DNA of 9,764 nt from the NCBI GenBank assembly GCA_045579055.1, contig JAZNLK010000105.1, positions 1-9,764 on the forward strand. Reading direction: 5' to 3'. This DNA is from SIG440 sp045579055 (GTDB lineage Bacteria > Bacillota > Clostridia > Monoglobales > Monoglobaceae). The notes below the pieces were generated by a model, which worked only from the letters and a program-made list of their open reading frames with translations, was not told the origin of the DNA and made no database searches. Below are positions 1-6,265 of this stretch, one piece after another (the first letter of the stretch is position 1; the number at the start of each line of letters is the position of its first letter). Made by a program: the position numbers and the translations under genes.

Positions 1-77
1 TAACTTTTAGAAAATAATTATAAAATTATAAATGGATGTATTTATATAATTATATATTTTTAAATGTATATAAATAA

Positions 78-107
78 GAAACCCCGTGTTTCACAACACA
101 GGATTTC
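78..107 (-). terminator. Hairpin repeat copy A, possible operon terminator
   Basis: On the minus strand a stem is formed by GTGTT and AACAC around a four-base loop (86-99). It can be extended by CC/GG pairs across a one-base bulge and by an outer GAAA/TTTC pairing (78-81 with 104-107). On the minus strand it is followed by the T-rich TTTCTTATTTATA, which fits a factor-independent terminator for the fimbrial operon ending at 227. The core is repeated at 156-173. Terminator function is inferred from position and shape. Confidence 0.45.
83..98 (+). repeat. 16-bp direct repeat, copy A
   Basis: The sequence CCCGTGTTTCACAACA occurs here and again at 156-171, in the same orientation and 73 bases apart. 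The flanks are also related: copy A continues CAGGA while copy B continues GGA, so the two differ mainly by a two-base insertion. A 16-base exact match in a 226-base spacer is not expected by chance. It may be a duplicated terminator hairpin or a protein-binding site; the sequence alone does not decide. Confidence 0.75.
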
Positions 108-155
108 AATGTTTTACTAATGTCTTATATGTAATTTTCTACTCACTTCCTCTGT

Positions 156-173
156 CCCGTGTTTCACAACAGG
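156..173 (+). repeat. 16-bp direct repeat, copy B (hairpin-forming)
   Basis: This is the second copy of the CCCGTGTTTCACAACA repeat, followed by GG. It can form a shorter hairpin than copy A: TGTT (160-163) pairs with AACA (168-171), and CC (157-158) pairs with GG (172-173) around a bulged G. No T-tract follows on the minus strand, so copy B looks less like an intrinsic terminator than copy A. Confidence 0.7.
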
Positions 174-226
174 AAAATGGACATTTATTGATTTATTTAT
201 TTTATGAAAAAAGAATTTGTTTCCTG

Positions 227-853
227 TTAAAATACAATTCCTAATATAGAAGAAGTAATTGCAATGATGATACCTATCCATTGCAGTTTCTGCTCATTCT
301 TGTAATTTATTTCTGTTTCTGTTTTGAATTTATTTTTTATAAATTTCTTCAGTTTCATGTTTACTGTAATATATGAATTCATTTCCTCAATAATGGGTAT
401 CAAGTTTTTCGGTAAAGATTCTGGTGAATGAGAAATTTTATTGTATCTATCCAACCAAAATAAATTTCGACCAGCCATGTTAATTGTTTCAAGACCTTCA
501 TCATCATTATCAATAGAAATGATTCCCGGTGCTTTCCATTTTGATTTTTTTCTCCCAATAACTAAGAAATTGTCTTCGGTTCTTGTCAGTCGGATATAGT
601 TTTCATCAACCAGTTTTATAATCAGATTATGCAAGTCTGATACAAATTTAATTCCTTCCTCTTCATCATCATATAAATCATTTCTTAGGAATATATATTT
701 GAAACCATTTTCTGTGTTATTTACTATAGCTATACCTTTCTTTTCGAGAATACCACTTTCATTGAATATTTCTGCAAAGTATTTTACTTTATCACCATAT
801 TCAACAATGGTTTTGATTATTTCCTTTTCCTGTTCATTTAATTCGAATTCCAT
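227..853 (-). CDS. Hypothetical protein with C-terminal membrane anchor
   Basis: I do not recognise this 208-residue protein. It has no signal peptide. The first half is rich in charged residues and predicted helix-forming segments (an N-terminal EQEKEIIKTIVEYGDKV stretch, then a DDEEEG acidic patch near residue 64). The last 17 residues, about 192-208, form one hydrophobic segment (WIGIIIAITSSILGIVF), which suggests a tail-anchored inner-membrane protein facing the cytoplasm. The start lies four bases after the fimbrillin 3 stop, so it is probably translated from the same message, but no clear ribosome site is seen. The gene is visibly more AT-rich than the fimbrial genes, with many AAT, ATT and AAA codons, suggesting a separate origin. 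It could be regulatory, a defence component or cargo; no function is claimed. Confidence 0.8.
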   Translation of the reverse strand: MEFELNEQEKEIIKTIVEYGDKVKYFAEIFNESGILEKKGIAIVNNTENGFKYIFLRNDLYDDEEEGIKFVSDLHNLIIKLVDENYIRLTRTEDNFLVIGRKKSKWKAPGIISIDNDDEGLETINMAGRNLFWLDRYNKISHSPESLPKNLIPIIEEMNSYITVNMKLKKFIKNKFKTETEINYKNEQKLQWIGIIIAITSSILGIVF

Positions 854-857
854 TATT

Positions 858-1775
858 TTACTGTATTACCAACGGAATTTCCTCCAGTGTCCATTCCTTT
901 ATTGAAATGCTTTCTACATGGATTTCTTCTCCATTGAAGATGATGTTGATGTCACTTATCTTTCCCTGTTCCCAGTAATTGGCTTCTTCCGGAAGAACCA
1001 ATGAATACTGCCGTCCGCTGATGGAAAGAATGATGCTGACCGGTGTAGCTTCATTCTTTCCTCCCTTGGTCGTTATGAGCATCGGCATGACAACCATACT
1101 TGTATAGCTGTCATCGTCATATTCATTATCAAGAACGATACCGATATTGTCCTTTCCGTATTCACCGAAACTGGTATTCGCAATTTTACCCGTAATGAGG
1201 TCAATCACCCCGGCTACAGGAAGATCCTTTTCCTTTCCCTTGATGGAAATGCTTTCGAGTACCCTTTCATCCGGCATGTTCTGTTTGCGGATGTTGAATC
1301 TCAACAGACTGAGTGCCGGCTTCATGAACACATCGATGCGGTTATAGGAGGCGTTGAAGAAATATTTTGACTTTCCATACAGATAGCTTACATCCGTATT
1401 TCCTTCCACCGGAACTTTCCTTATATCCGCTATTGAACTGTAGGGGAAGTAGGCATATGCCTCCATATTCTCCTTACCTGCCATCACACCAGTTGACATC
1501 TTCCATTCTCCTCTTGCATAATATGCCTTGATGTTGGAATTGAGCGTATCATTTTCTTCACTACAATTCTTGATGAACAATCCGATGCAGTCATTATCGT
1601 TGAATCCATGGTTGAACACATTGTCAACGCTGACAAGAAGTTCCATTTCAGTTTCCACCCTTTCATTCTTGCCGAGTCCCGGAACCGGATCGACAGGATA
1701 GTCATTCTCACCGCCCTTGTTGCAGGATGTGAGGACAGCCAGTCCGAATATCCAATATAATATGTTCCTTTTCAT
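858..1775 (-). CDS. Fimbrillin family lipoprotein 3 (probable terminal or minor pilin)
   Basis: This 305-residue protein resembles the Mfa-like/fimbrillin family of type V pili. A lipoprotein signal ends in LTSC with the lipidated Cys at residue 18. Family landmarks shared with the two other fimbrillins here are an IGLF segment near 64-67, a YFPYSS segment matching their YYPY, an MKPALS segment matching their M-x-HAL, and a C-terminal ISIKEW. It differs in two ways. The Arg found 15 residues before the conserved Gly in the other two is replaced (SVD at 49-51), and the tail after the last Trp is only 10 residues against 14 and 16. Both fit a subunit at a pilus end, such as a tip or anchor, rather than a processed shaft subunit. 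It follows the DUF5119-like gene by 11 bases. The family call is firm; the tip role is inference. Confidence 0.8.
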   Translation of the reverse strand: MKRNILYWIFGLAVLTSCNKGGENDYPVDPVPGLGKNERVETEMELLVSVDNVFNHGFNDNDCIGLFIKNCSEENDTLNSNIKAYYARGEWKMSTGVMAGKENMEAYAYFPYSSIADIRKVPVEGNTDVSYLYGKSKYFFNASYNRIDVFMKPALSLLRFNIRKQNMPDERVLESISIKGKEKDLPVAGVIDLITGKIANTSFGEYGKDNIGIVLDNEYDDDSYTSMVVMPMLITTKGGKNEATPVSIILSISGRQYSLVLPEEANYWEQGKISDINIIFNGEEIHVESISIKEWTLEEIPLVIQ

Positions 1776-1786
1776 AAACCGTCCTT

Positions 1787-2683
1787 TTAATTGTCTATAG
1801 TTACATCTGAAGAATCATTGCTCCACTTGTCCAGTCTGATGGTACCGGCTACAGCATCCACGAAAATATATACGGTAACTTCTTCCGTATTCCAATAATG
1901 GAGCCGTGCCGAAATGTCAAGATCCAGTTTCCTTTCAACACCCTGTGAATCCGTGAATGTGAAGTACAGGATATTCGTACCTGTCACACCGAGGAAATTG
2001 GCATAACCGGCATAGACGGTCTGATAACCGCCTTCACAAGCCGTTGCCCTGCCCTGTTTCCGGATAGGGAAAGCGAGTACCGCTTCTTCTCCAGGAGTGA
2101 TGGAAAAGTTATGGAGATTCATTTCAACCGCCAGTCCGGAGATGTCGATGATACATTTCTCCACCAGTTCCCCGCTGTCCCGGATATTGGCAATGAAGTT
2201 AATCTTCTTCAGTACCCGCTCCATGGGAATGTACTGTTCCTGTCTTTCGTCCCCGTCAATGCTGATGTTCTGTACCCTTGCAGTATAAATCATCTCCTGC
2301 GGATTGTCCTTTATTTCCCTTTCCCCCCTTTCATTGTAGCTTGTGGGGATTTCAATCTTAGCAGTCTCGAATCTCTGACCGATTCCTTTCAGATACTTCA
2401 GGTCATGAAGGACCAGTGCATCATATTTCCCTTCGGGAATGTCCATTTCCTCCTTCTCTTCGTCTATCTTGTAACAGTAGAAAGGTATGTTACCTTCCTG
2501 CGGAAACATATATAGCCAACAGTCCTGCAATCCAACCGGGATGCGTCCTGTTTCCGGTTCAGCCGCCGTCCATTGCGTGTTGATGATGCTGTTATTTGTC
2601 CAGCTGTCTTCCTCAAACGGTTCGCATGATGCGAACATGGAGGCTATTGCAACGACAGTCAAATACTTGAAACCTCTCATCAT
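1787..2683 (-). CDS. DUF5119-like fimbrial lipoprotein (FimB/Mfa2-like accessory)
   Basis: This 298-residue protein has a lipoprotein signal ending FASC with Cys at residue 20, followed by EPFEED. The acidic residues right after the Cys resemble the export signal of surface lipoproteins in Bacteroidetes. The body is beta-rich with segments such as GKYDALVLHD, KKINFIANI and EVTVYIFVD and ends I-R-L-D-K-W. This layout matches DUF5119 or FimB/Mfa2-type proteins found beside fimbrillin genes in Bacteroides, which are thought to anchor or cap the pilus. It starts four bases after fimbrillin 2 stops and ends 11 bases before fimbrillin 3, so the three are surely one operon. The start could also be the second Met. 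I cannot separate DUF5119 from FimB/Mfa2 without a profile search. Confidence 0.7.
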   Translation of the reverse strand: MMRGFKYLTVVAIASMFASCEPFEEDSWTNNSIINTQWTAAEPETGRIPVGLQDCWLYMFPQEGNIPFYCYKIDEEKEEMDIPEGKYDALVLHDLKYLKGIGQRFETAKIEIPTSYNERGEREIKDNPQEMIYTARVQNISIDGDERQEQYIPMERVLKKINFIANIRDSGELVEKCIIDISGLAVEMNLHNFSITPGEEAVLAFPIRKQGRATACEGGYQTVYAGYANFLGVTGTNILYFTFTDSQGVERKLDLDISARLHYWNTEEVTVYIFVDAVAGTIRLDKWSNDSSDVTIDN

Positions 2684-2687
2684 CCTA

Positions 2688-3608
2688 TTATTTTACAGGT
2701 GAAACGACCACATTACCCTTGTCTGTAATTTCCCATTCGTTTACCGAAACGGTAGATACGGACATTTCCGTAGCGTTCATGGTCAGTGTGAAGTTATATA
2801 TATAGCCTTGCTTGAACTCTTCGCTCATAGTACCCGATGCGGTGTATTCCTTACCGTCAACGGTAAGCGTAAAGGCAACACCCTTCTCTTTCAGACCGTT
2901 CGGAACGACCATCAGTTCCGTGATGTTGCCCTCGCCTGTCATCGTATAATTTCCGCTCCATGATACGGAAGAACCGGCATTCTTCACACCCGCCAAAGCT
3001 CCCGTTCCTACATTCATGGTTGCCTCGGTACCGAAGCCGTCCGAAGCTATGCTGATGGCGGTTACTTTCCCTGTACCGGTATATGTTCCCATAACGGTAG
3101 TCACACTTACGGCAGAAAGTGCATGTTTCATGCTGAAGTTCACGGTTGCTTCTGCATTGGAAAGACCTTCCACCCATCCGCTGTACATATAGTCCGTCTG
3201 AGTGTCAGTTTCAACCGGAATGGCTGAAATGTCTGTTACACCCGTTGAATACGGATAATATGCGGCTGCTTTACCTTCTGTGGATGAAAGGAGTATCTTT
3301 CCACCGTTCCATTCCTGTGATTCCTCTTCCCCTGTTGCGGTAAACTTCACATTCTTGTAATCGAAACCGTCATAACTGTTGCCGTCGGCATCGGTAACGG
3401 TAACTCCGATGGTTGAACCGTCGGGAAGATAGGTTCCTTTCTGGATGCTCCTTGAACCGTTGACCCATCCGATTGTCGTACCGATGGTAAGGTCCTTCAC
3501 ATGTGCATTGTTGACTTCCAGCATTTCAGTGTCCTCGTTTGTACAGGATACTGCCATCAATGAAGCTGCCATTGCGGCAACATACATCATAAAATTCTTC
3601 TTTTCCAT
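2688..3608 (-). CDS. Fimbrillin family lipoprotein 2 (Mfa-like pilin)
   Basis: This 306-residue protein has a signal peptide ending AVSC with Cys at residue 22, then TNEDTE, an acidic surface-export type sequence. It aligns by eye with fimbrillin 1: SRS at 52-54 with Arg 53 exactly 15 residues before Gly 68, a W-N-G-G-K-ILLSS segment, AAYYPY, DYMY, and M-K-HALSAVSV, followed by a C-terminal TVSVNEW and a 14-residue tail. In type V pili a protease cleaves after an Arg in this region to free the donor-strand groove, so this subunit is likely processed and polymerised. Its place downstream of the OmpA-like gene (12-base gap) and before the DUF5119-like gene suggests a minor or tip-proximal subunit, with fimbrillin 1 as the main shaft. 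Paralogy with fimbrillin 1 is clear; the exact role is inferred. Confidence 0.85.
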   Translation of the reverse strand: MEKKNFMMYVAAMAASLMAVSCTNEDTEMLEVNNAHVKDLTIGTTIGWVNGSRSIQKGTYLPDGSTIGVTVTDADGNSYDGFDYKNVKFTATGEEESQEWNGGKILLSSTEGKAAAYYPYSTGVTDISAIPVETDTQTDYMYSGWVEGLSNAEATVNFSMKHALSAVSVTTVMGTYTGTGKVTAISIASDGFGTEATMNVGTGALAGVKNAGSSVSWSGNYTMTGEGNITELMVVPNGLKEKGVAFTLTVDGKEYTASGTMSEEFKQGYIYNFTLTMNATEMSVSTVSVNEWEITDKGNVVVSPVK

Positions 3609-3620
3609 ATCGTAATATTA

Positions 3621-5393
3621 TTAGTTATACAGTTGGTTATAGAGATTGTTCTCCTTTATCAGTTCCGCTATTTCCGGGTCAAGTTCCCCCCGTTCAATCT
3701 TGCTTTCGTCCATCTTGCAGCTTTTCAGGAAAAGCTGTACCGCCAACTCGTCCATATTGAGCCTTGCGTAAAGGATAGCAAGCAGGTATTCCCTGTCCGC
3801 CGTTTCCGGTTGCTCAAGAAGTATGTTCACAGCCGTTCCGTTATATCCCAAGGACATATAACATATGGCGGTATTCATATCCCGGTACTCAAGGAGTTTC
3901 GGCATTGCTTCCTTATATTTCCTTTCATCCATCAACTTTATCGCTTCGGCATATTCCGTATCAATTACATCGGTGTACATCACGTCTTCCACCATACCTC
4001 TGCGTGAGAGATGGAATACAAAGTCCACCGTTCTGAGCTTCGGATAATATTCCATTTTCAGTTTCTTGTAAACGGCAGGGAAAGCCACGGATATTTTCCG
4101 TTCCCGTTCATCAGGATCCTGTGTTTTTTTAATCAAGGCCAATATGTCTTCCTTCTGCTCGATATCGCTTTCAGACAGCATCTGCATCAATTTGTCCCAA
4201 TTTTCAGCCTTATACTGTACCTTCACCAAATCAACGGTTTCGGCATTGCTCTGTAGTGCCGGTTCAAGATATTTCTTGAGTGATACGGCACGTTTTTCGG
4301 CCAGTATTTTGTTCGCCTGGAACGATCCTTCCGGTGAGCATGCCGGTATGAGTACGATGGAGTCCACGATAAATTCGTTACCCTCGTTGATTTCCTTCAT
4401 TTTCCGGTAGACTTTCTCTATCTCTTCCCTGTTGTTGTGCAGTGTATCATCCACAACTGTACTTCCTGCCGGGAAGTGGATATATGCACTTGTTGTTTCA
4501 GTTACTTTTCTTTCCACCGTTTCACGGATATATCTCGGTTTCCTGTCAAGGAACTGTGTCATGGATGAAATGAAATAGTTCAGTGTATCACCGTTACGAA
4601 GGTGGTAGGTTGCCATTCCCAAGTCTTCCACTTTCGCAGTGAAGTACAGTTTCAGTTTCCGTCTCATCTCTTCCGTTCGGAAATCCTGTTTGTAGTAATA
4701 TTCCAGATTTTTCCGGTTCTTTACGATGGTATCAAGAACCCATGATCGGTTGTACCGTTCGTTTCCTTCCGTCCATAGGTCAAGTTCCCTTACCAATACA
4801 TCCGTGGTACTGTCATTCCTGTAGAAATATGGGTAGAAATCCTTTCTTCTTTCCACCCTCTTCTTGTTTTTATTGATTCTTCTGTTCAGTTTCCTTTCTT
4901 CATACCATTTCCTTCTTCCGTCCATATTCCGGAATTGTTCACCGGCCACCACGACGGATTTCAGTTCATGTTTCTCTCCTTCATTGTCAAGAGTAGGATG
5001 TATTGTCACCCTCCAGTCCTTTTTAGTATATGTTTCCGGAACACTAACCATGAAGGCGATGGTAATGTTCCCGTTCCTCTCCGGCACGGTCTTGGACTTT
5101 GCCGTTACAGTCACCTCGTCAAGCTGCGAGGTAAGCATGTATTCCCCGTTCGTGCTGTCACGCACTGATGTCATTACGGTCTTCTCCTGTCCGTCCTTAT
5201 CCTTGAATGTTATATGTTTTCCCGTTTCCACCTTGTTTTCTTCCGTCTTTTTTTCGGCGTTTGCAGGTTGTCGTACATTGACCAGTCCGCTCACCATATA
5301 GGCTTCCTCCAGTCTGCGTTGTGTAGAACATCCGGACAGGATGGAAAAGGCGATGACCGGCATCAATATCGGTAAGGCATGTATCTTTTTCAT
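3621..5393 (-). CDS. Fimbrial operon OmpA-like lipoprotein (DUF3868-type)
   Basis: This 590-residue protein has a lipoprotein signal with lipobox LSGC, Cys 22. After the Cys come STQRR rather than acidic residues, so it likely stays on the periplasmic face of the outer membrane. A region at about 100-300 is beta-rich with a very basic stretch (about 160-184, many Arg and Lys). An OmpA-like domain follows at about 303-378: YIHFPAGS, then a helix, FIVDSIVLIPACSPEGS, and N-K-ILAEKRAVSLKKYLE. The OmpA family binds peptidoglycan. The last third (about 480-560) looks like TPR-type helical repeats. In Bacteroides fimbrial operons a DUF3868/OmpA-like protein sits beside the DUF3575 gene and is thought to aid assembly or anchoring. 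Its ATG overlaps the stop of the winged-helix gene (ATGA), implying translational coupling. The DUF3868 name is tentative; the OmpA-like part is well supported. Confidence 0.75.
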   Translation of the reverse strand: MKKIHALPILMPVIAFSILSGCSTQRRLEEAYMVSGLVNVRQPANAEKKTEENKVETGKHITFKDKDGQEKTVMTSVRDSTNGEYMLTSQLDEVTVTAKSKTVPERNGNITIAFMVSVPETYTKKDWRVTIHPTLDNEGEKHELKSVVVAGEQFRNMDGRRKWYEERKLNRRINKNKKRVERRKDFYPYFYRNDSTTDVLVRELDLWTEGNERYNRSWVLDTIVKNRKNLEYYYKQDFRTEEMRRKLKLYFTAKVEDLGMATYHLRNGDTLNYFISSMTQFLDRKPRYIRETVERKVTETTSAYIHFPAGSTVVDDTLHNNREEIEKVYRKMKEINEGNEFIVDSIVLIPACSPEGSFQANKILAEKRAVSLKKYLEPALQSNAETVDLVKVQYKAENWDKLMQMLSESDIEQKEDILALIKKTQDPDERERKISVAFPAVYKKLKMEYYPKLRTVDFVFHLSRRGMVEDVMYTDVIDTEYAEAIKLMDERKYKEAMPKLLEYRDMNTAICYMSLGYNGTAVNILLEQPETADREYLLAILYARLNMDELAVQLFLKSCKMDESKIERGELDPEIAELIKENNLYNQLYN

Positions 5394-5641
5394 GATTCTT
5401 CCGTTTCCTCTTCAAATGAGATGGTAAGCTCCCATTTGAAATTGTTCGTATAATAATAGCTGTTCATTATCTTGTCAAACTTGATGATTGCACCCAGTTC
5501 TTCCAGTTCATAGAACTTCTTTGACAGTGTTACAGGGTTCACCTTCATTTCCTTGGCCAGTTGTGCCCGTCCTCCGGTCCGACCTTTCTCAATCCTTTTG
5601 TGAAGCTTGTACAGTCGCTTCATGTTGCTCATAAAATCCAT
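5390..5641 (-). CDS. Small winged-helix DNA-binding protein
   Basis: This 83-residue protein has no signal peptide and a helix-turn-helix at about residues 24-50 (RAQLAKEMKVNPVTLSKKFY, then ELEELGAIIKFD). A predicted wing follows with IKFDKIMNSYYY. The pattern is that of DeoR/HTH_11-like winged helices, with LA-x-x-x-x-V at the first helix and a second helix entering the groove. It most likely regulates this fimbrial cluster, though it could act elsewhere on the element. It begins 14 bases after the DUF3575 gene and overlaps the OmpA-like gene by four bases. The tail is acidic (EEETEES). Met 4 (5630-5632) is an alternative start that sits 11 bases from a strong ribosome site, while Met 1 sits only 2 bases from it. 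Confidence 0.75.
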   Translation of the reverse strand: MDFMSNMKRLYKLHKRIEKGRTGGRAQLAKEMKVNPVTLSKKFYELEELGAIIKFDKIMNSYYYTNNFKWELTISFEEETEES

Positions 5642-5643
5642 AC

Positions 5644-5650
5644 CCTCCTT
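5644..5650 (-). promoter_or_regulatory. Strong Shine-Dalgarno (AAGGAGG) before the winged-helix gene
   Basis: On the minus strand the bases AAGGAGG precede the winged-helix gene. The first ATG is 2 bases away, too close for normal use, and the ATG at 5632-5630 is 11 bases away, a little long. This makes the annotated start uncertain by three residues. Bacteroides genes usually lack a strong Shine-Dalgarno, so a perfect one here is notable. Confidence 0.6.
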
Positions 5651-5655
5651 GTTTT

Positions 5656-6201
5656 TTAAAATAGATAATTGAAGCTAACGTCAAACTTTGCGGGAAAAAT
5701 TCTGAATCCACGTTCATTTCCGTAGTTCCGTGAATTGCTTTTCCATCCGCATTTGTCATAGTCCGCATATCCAGCACCTACACCCACTTCCATTTCCACA
5801 TTTATCCTTTTGCCGAGAATCCAGCTGTAACCACCTCCGATACCGCCACCGAAACATCTGCCGTCATAACGATATTTATGATTCATCCATCCACCTACAT
5901 GAAATCTTGAAGCAATACCATAGGCAGAGATGAACCAGTTTGTATGTGGAGATAGCAACCAGTATCTTGCTCCAGGCATGACCGTCAGTTGCTGGAATCT
6001 TGAATTGTCATTGAACTTGAAAGGGTTGTATAACACCGGAAGATGTAGGGAAACTCTTTTGCCTACAACACAGTTTATTTCCACATTGGGCGTTGCTGTC
6101 AGCCACATTGTACCGCTTGTCCTTACACCGATGGACTGTGCAAAAGTTATTGCGGTAAAGGCTATAGACATTATATGAATACAAAACAATCTCTTATTCA
6201 T
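5656..6201 (-). CDS. DUF3575 family outer-membrane beta-barrel protein
   Basis: This 181-residue protein has a signal peptide that ends AFTAITFA before Gln 22. The mature part matches the DUF3575 pattern: WLTATPNVEIN near the start, LPVLYNPF, a PGARYWLL segment, WFISAYGIASRFHVGG, RYDGRCFGGGIGGGYSW, and NVEMEVGVGAGYADYDKCG. It ends in alternating residues with a terminal Phe (VSFNYLF), the usual signature of an outer-membrane barrel. DUF3575 genes commonly lie in Bacteroidales fimbrial operons beside a DUF3868/OmpA-like gene, as here. The likely role is an outer-membrane part of the fimbrial assembly apparatus; no direct mechanism can be read from the sequence. It follows fimbrillin 1 by 64 bases that hold a stem-loop and leader ORF, and precedes the winged-helix gene by 14 bases. 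Confidence 0.8.
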   Translation of the reverse strand: MNKRLFCIHIMSIAFTAITFAQSIGVRTSGTMWLTATPNVEINCVVGKRVSLHLPVLYNPFKFNDNSRFQQLTVMPGARYWLLSPHTNWFISAYGIASRFHVGGWMNHKYRYDGRCFGGGIGGGYSWILGKRINVEMEVGVGAGYADYDKCGWKSNSRNYGNERGFRIFPAKFDVSFNYLF

Positions 6202-6207
6202 AGGGCT

Positions 6208-6240
6208 TCACTGATTATGGGAAGAGGGGAAACGGTACAT
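6208..6240 (-). CDS. Putative 10-codon leader ORF (MYRFPSSHNQ)
   Basis: A minus-strand ATG at 6240-6238 begins ten sense codons ending in TGA at 6210-6208, six bases before the ATG of the DUF3575 gene. It is preceded by AGGAGG (6245-6250) with a four-base spacer, a much better ribosome site than most genes here have. The ATG lies in the loop of the stem-loop at 6221-6251. This may be a leader peptide that couples translation to the stem-loop and to the DUF3575 gene, or chance within a short spacer. No codon statistics are possible at this size. Confidence 0.35.
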   Translation of the reverse strand: MYRFPSSHNQ

Positions 6241-6251
6241 CTCCCCTCCTC
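6221..6251 (-). promoter_or_regulatory. Intergenic stem-loop after fimbrillin 1
   Basis: On the minus strand GAGGAGGGGA (6251-6242) pairs with TCCCCTCTTC (6230-6221) over 10 bp with one G-U pair and an 11-base loop. The T-run (TTTTTTT) lies before the stem, not after, so it is not a normal intrinsic terminator in either direction. It could shield the fimbrillin 1 message from 3' decay and lower expression of downstream genes, which is the usual need when one shaft subunit must exceed assembly proteins. It also covers the leader ORF ribosome site. Confidence 0.6.
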
Positions 6252-6265
6252 TTAAAAAAATACAA

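Larger units (their letters stand above)
1..226. other. AT-rich intergenic spacer
   Basis: This stretch lies downstream of the last minus-strand gene of the fimbrial cluster and holds no convincing coding region. Bases 1-80 are almost entirely A and T, with runs such as ATTATA and TATATA. Bases 78-173 contain two copies of a 16-bp repeat able to form hairpins, listed separately. No TAnnTTTG promoter element was seen on either strand in the first 80 bases. It probably serves as the transcription-end region of the minus-strand operon and may border another module outside the window. Confidence 0.6.

Noticed and set aside
83..171. CRISPR array from the two 16-bp repeats
   Set aside because: Only two copies with a repeat shorter than usual and a long gap between them; no cas genes.
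83..171. Iterons of the Rep_3 origin
   Set aside because: Two copies 73 bases apart, far from rep in this window, do not make the close tandem array usual for such origins.
168..228. Inverted repeat AACAGGAAA / TTTCCTGTT as an operon terminator
   Set aside because: The nine-base arms (168-176 and 220-228) are 43 bases apart and one overlaps the stop codon of the hypothetical gene, so a working terminator is unlikely.
2111..2515. Plus-strand open frame of 134 codons inside the DUF5119-like gene
   Set aside because: Antisense shadow of a lipoprotein gene, with no signal, motif or ribosome site of its own.
4864..5301. Plus-strand open frame of 145 codons inside the OmpA-like gene
   Set aside because: It is antisense to a well-supported gene, very Ser/Phe/Leu-rich as expected for the shadow of Glu/Lys-rich codons, and has no family features.
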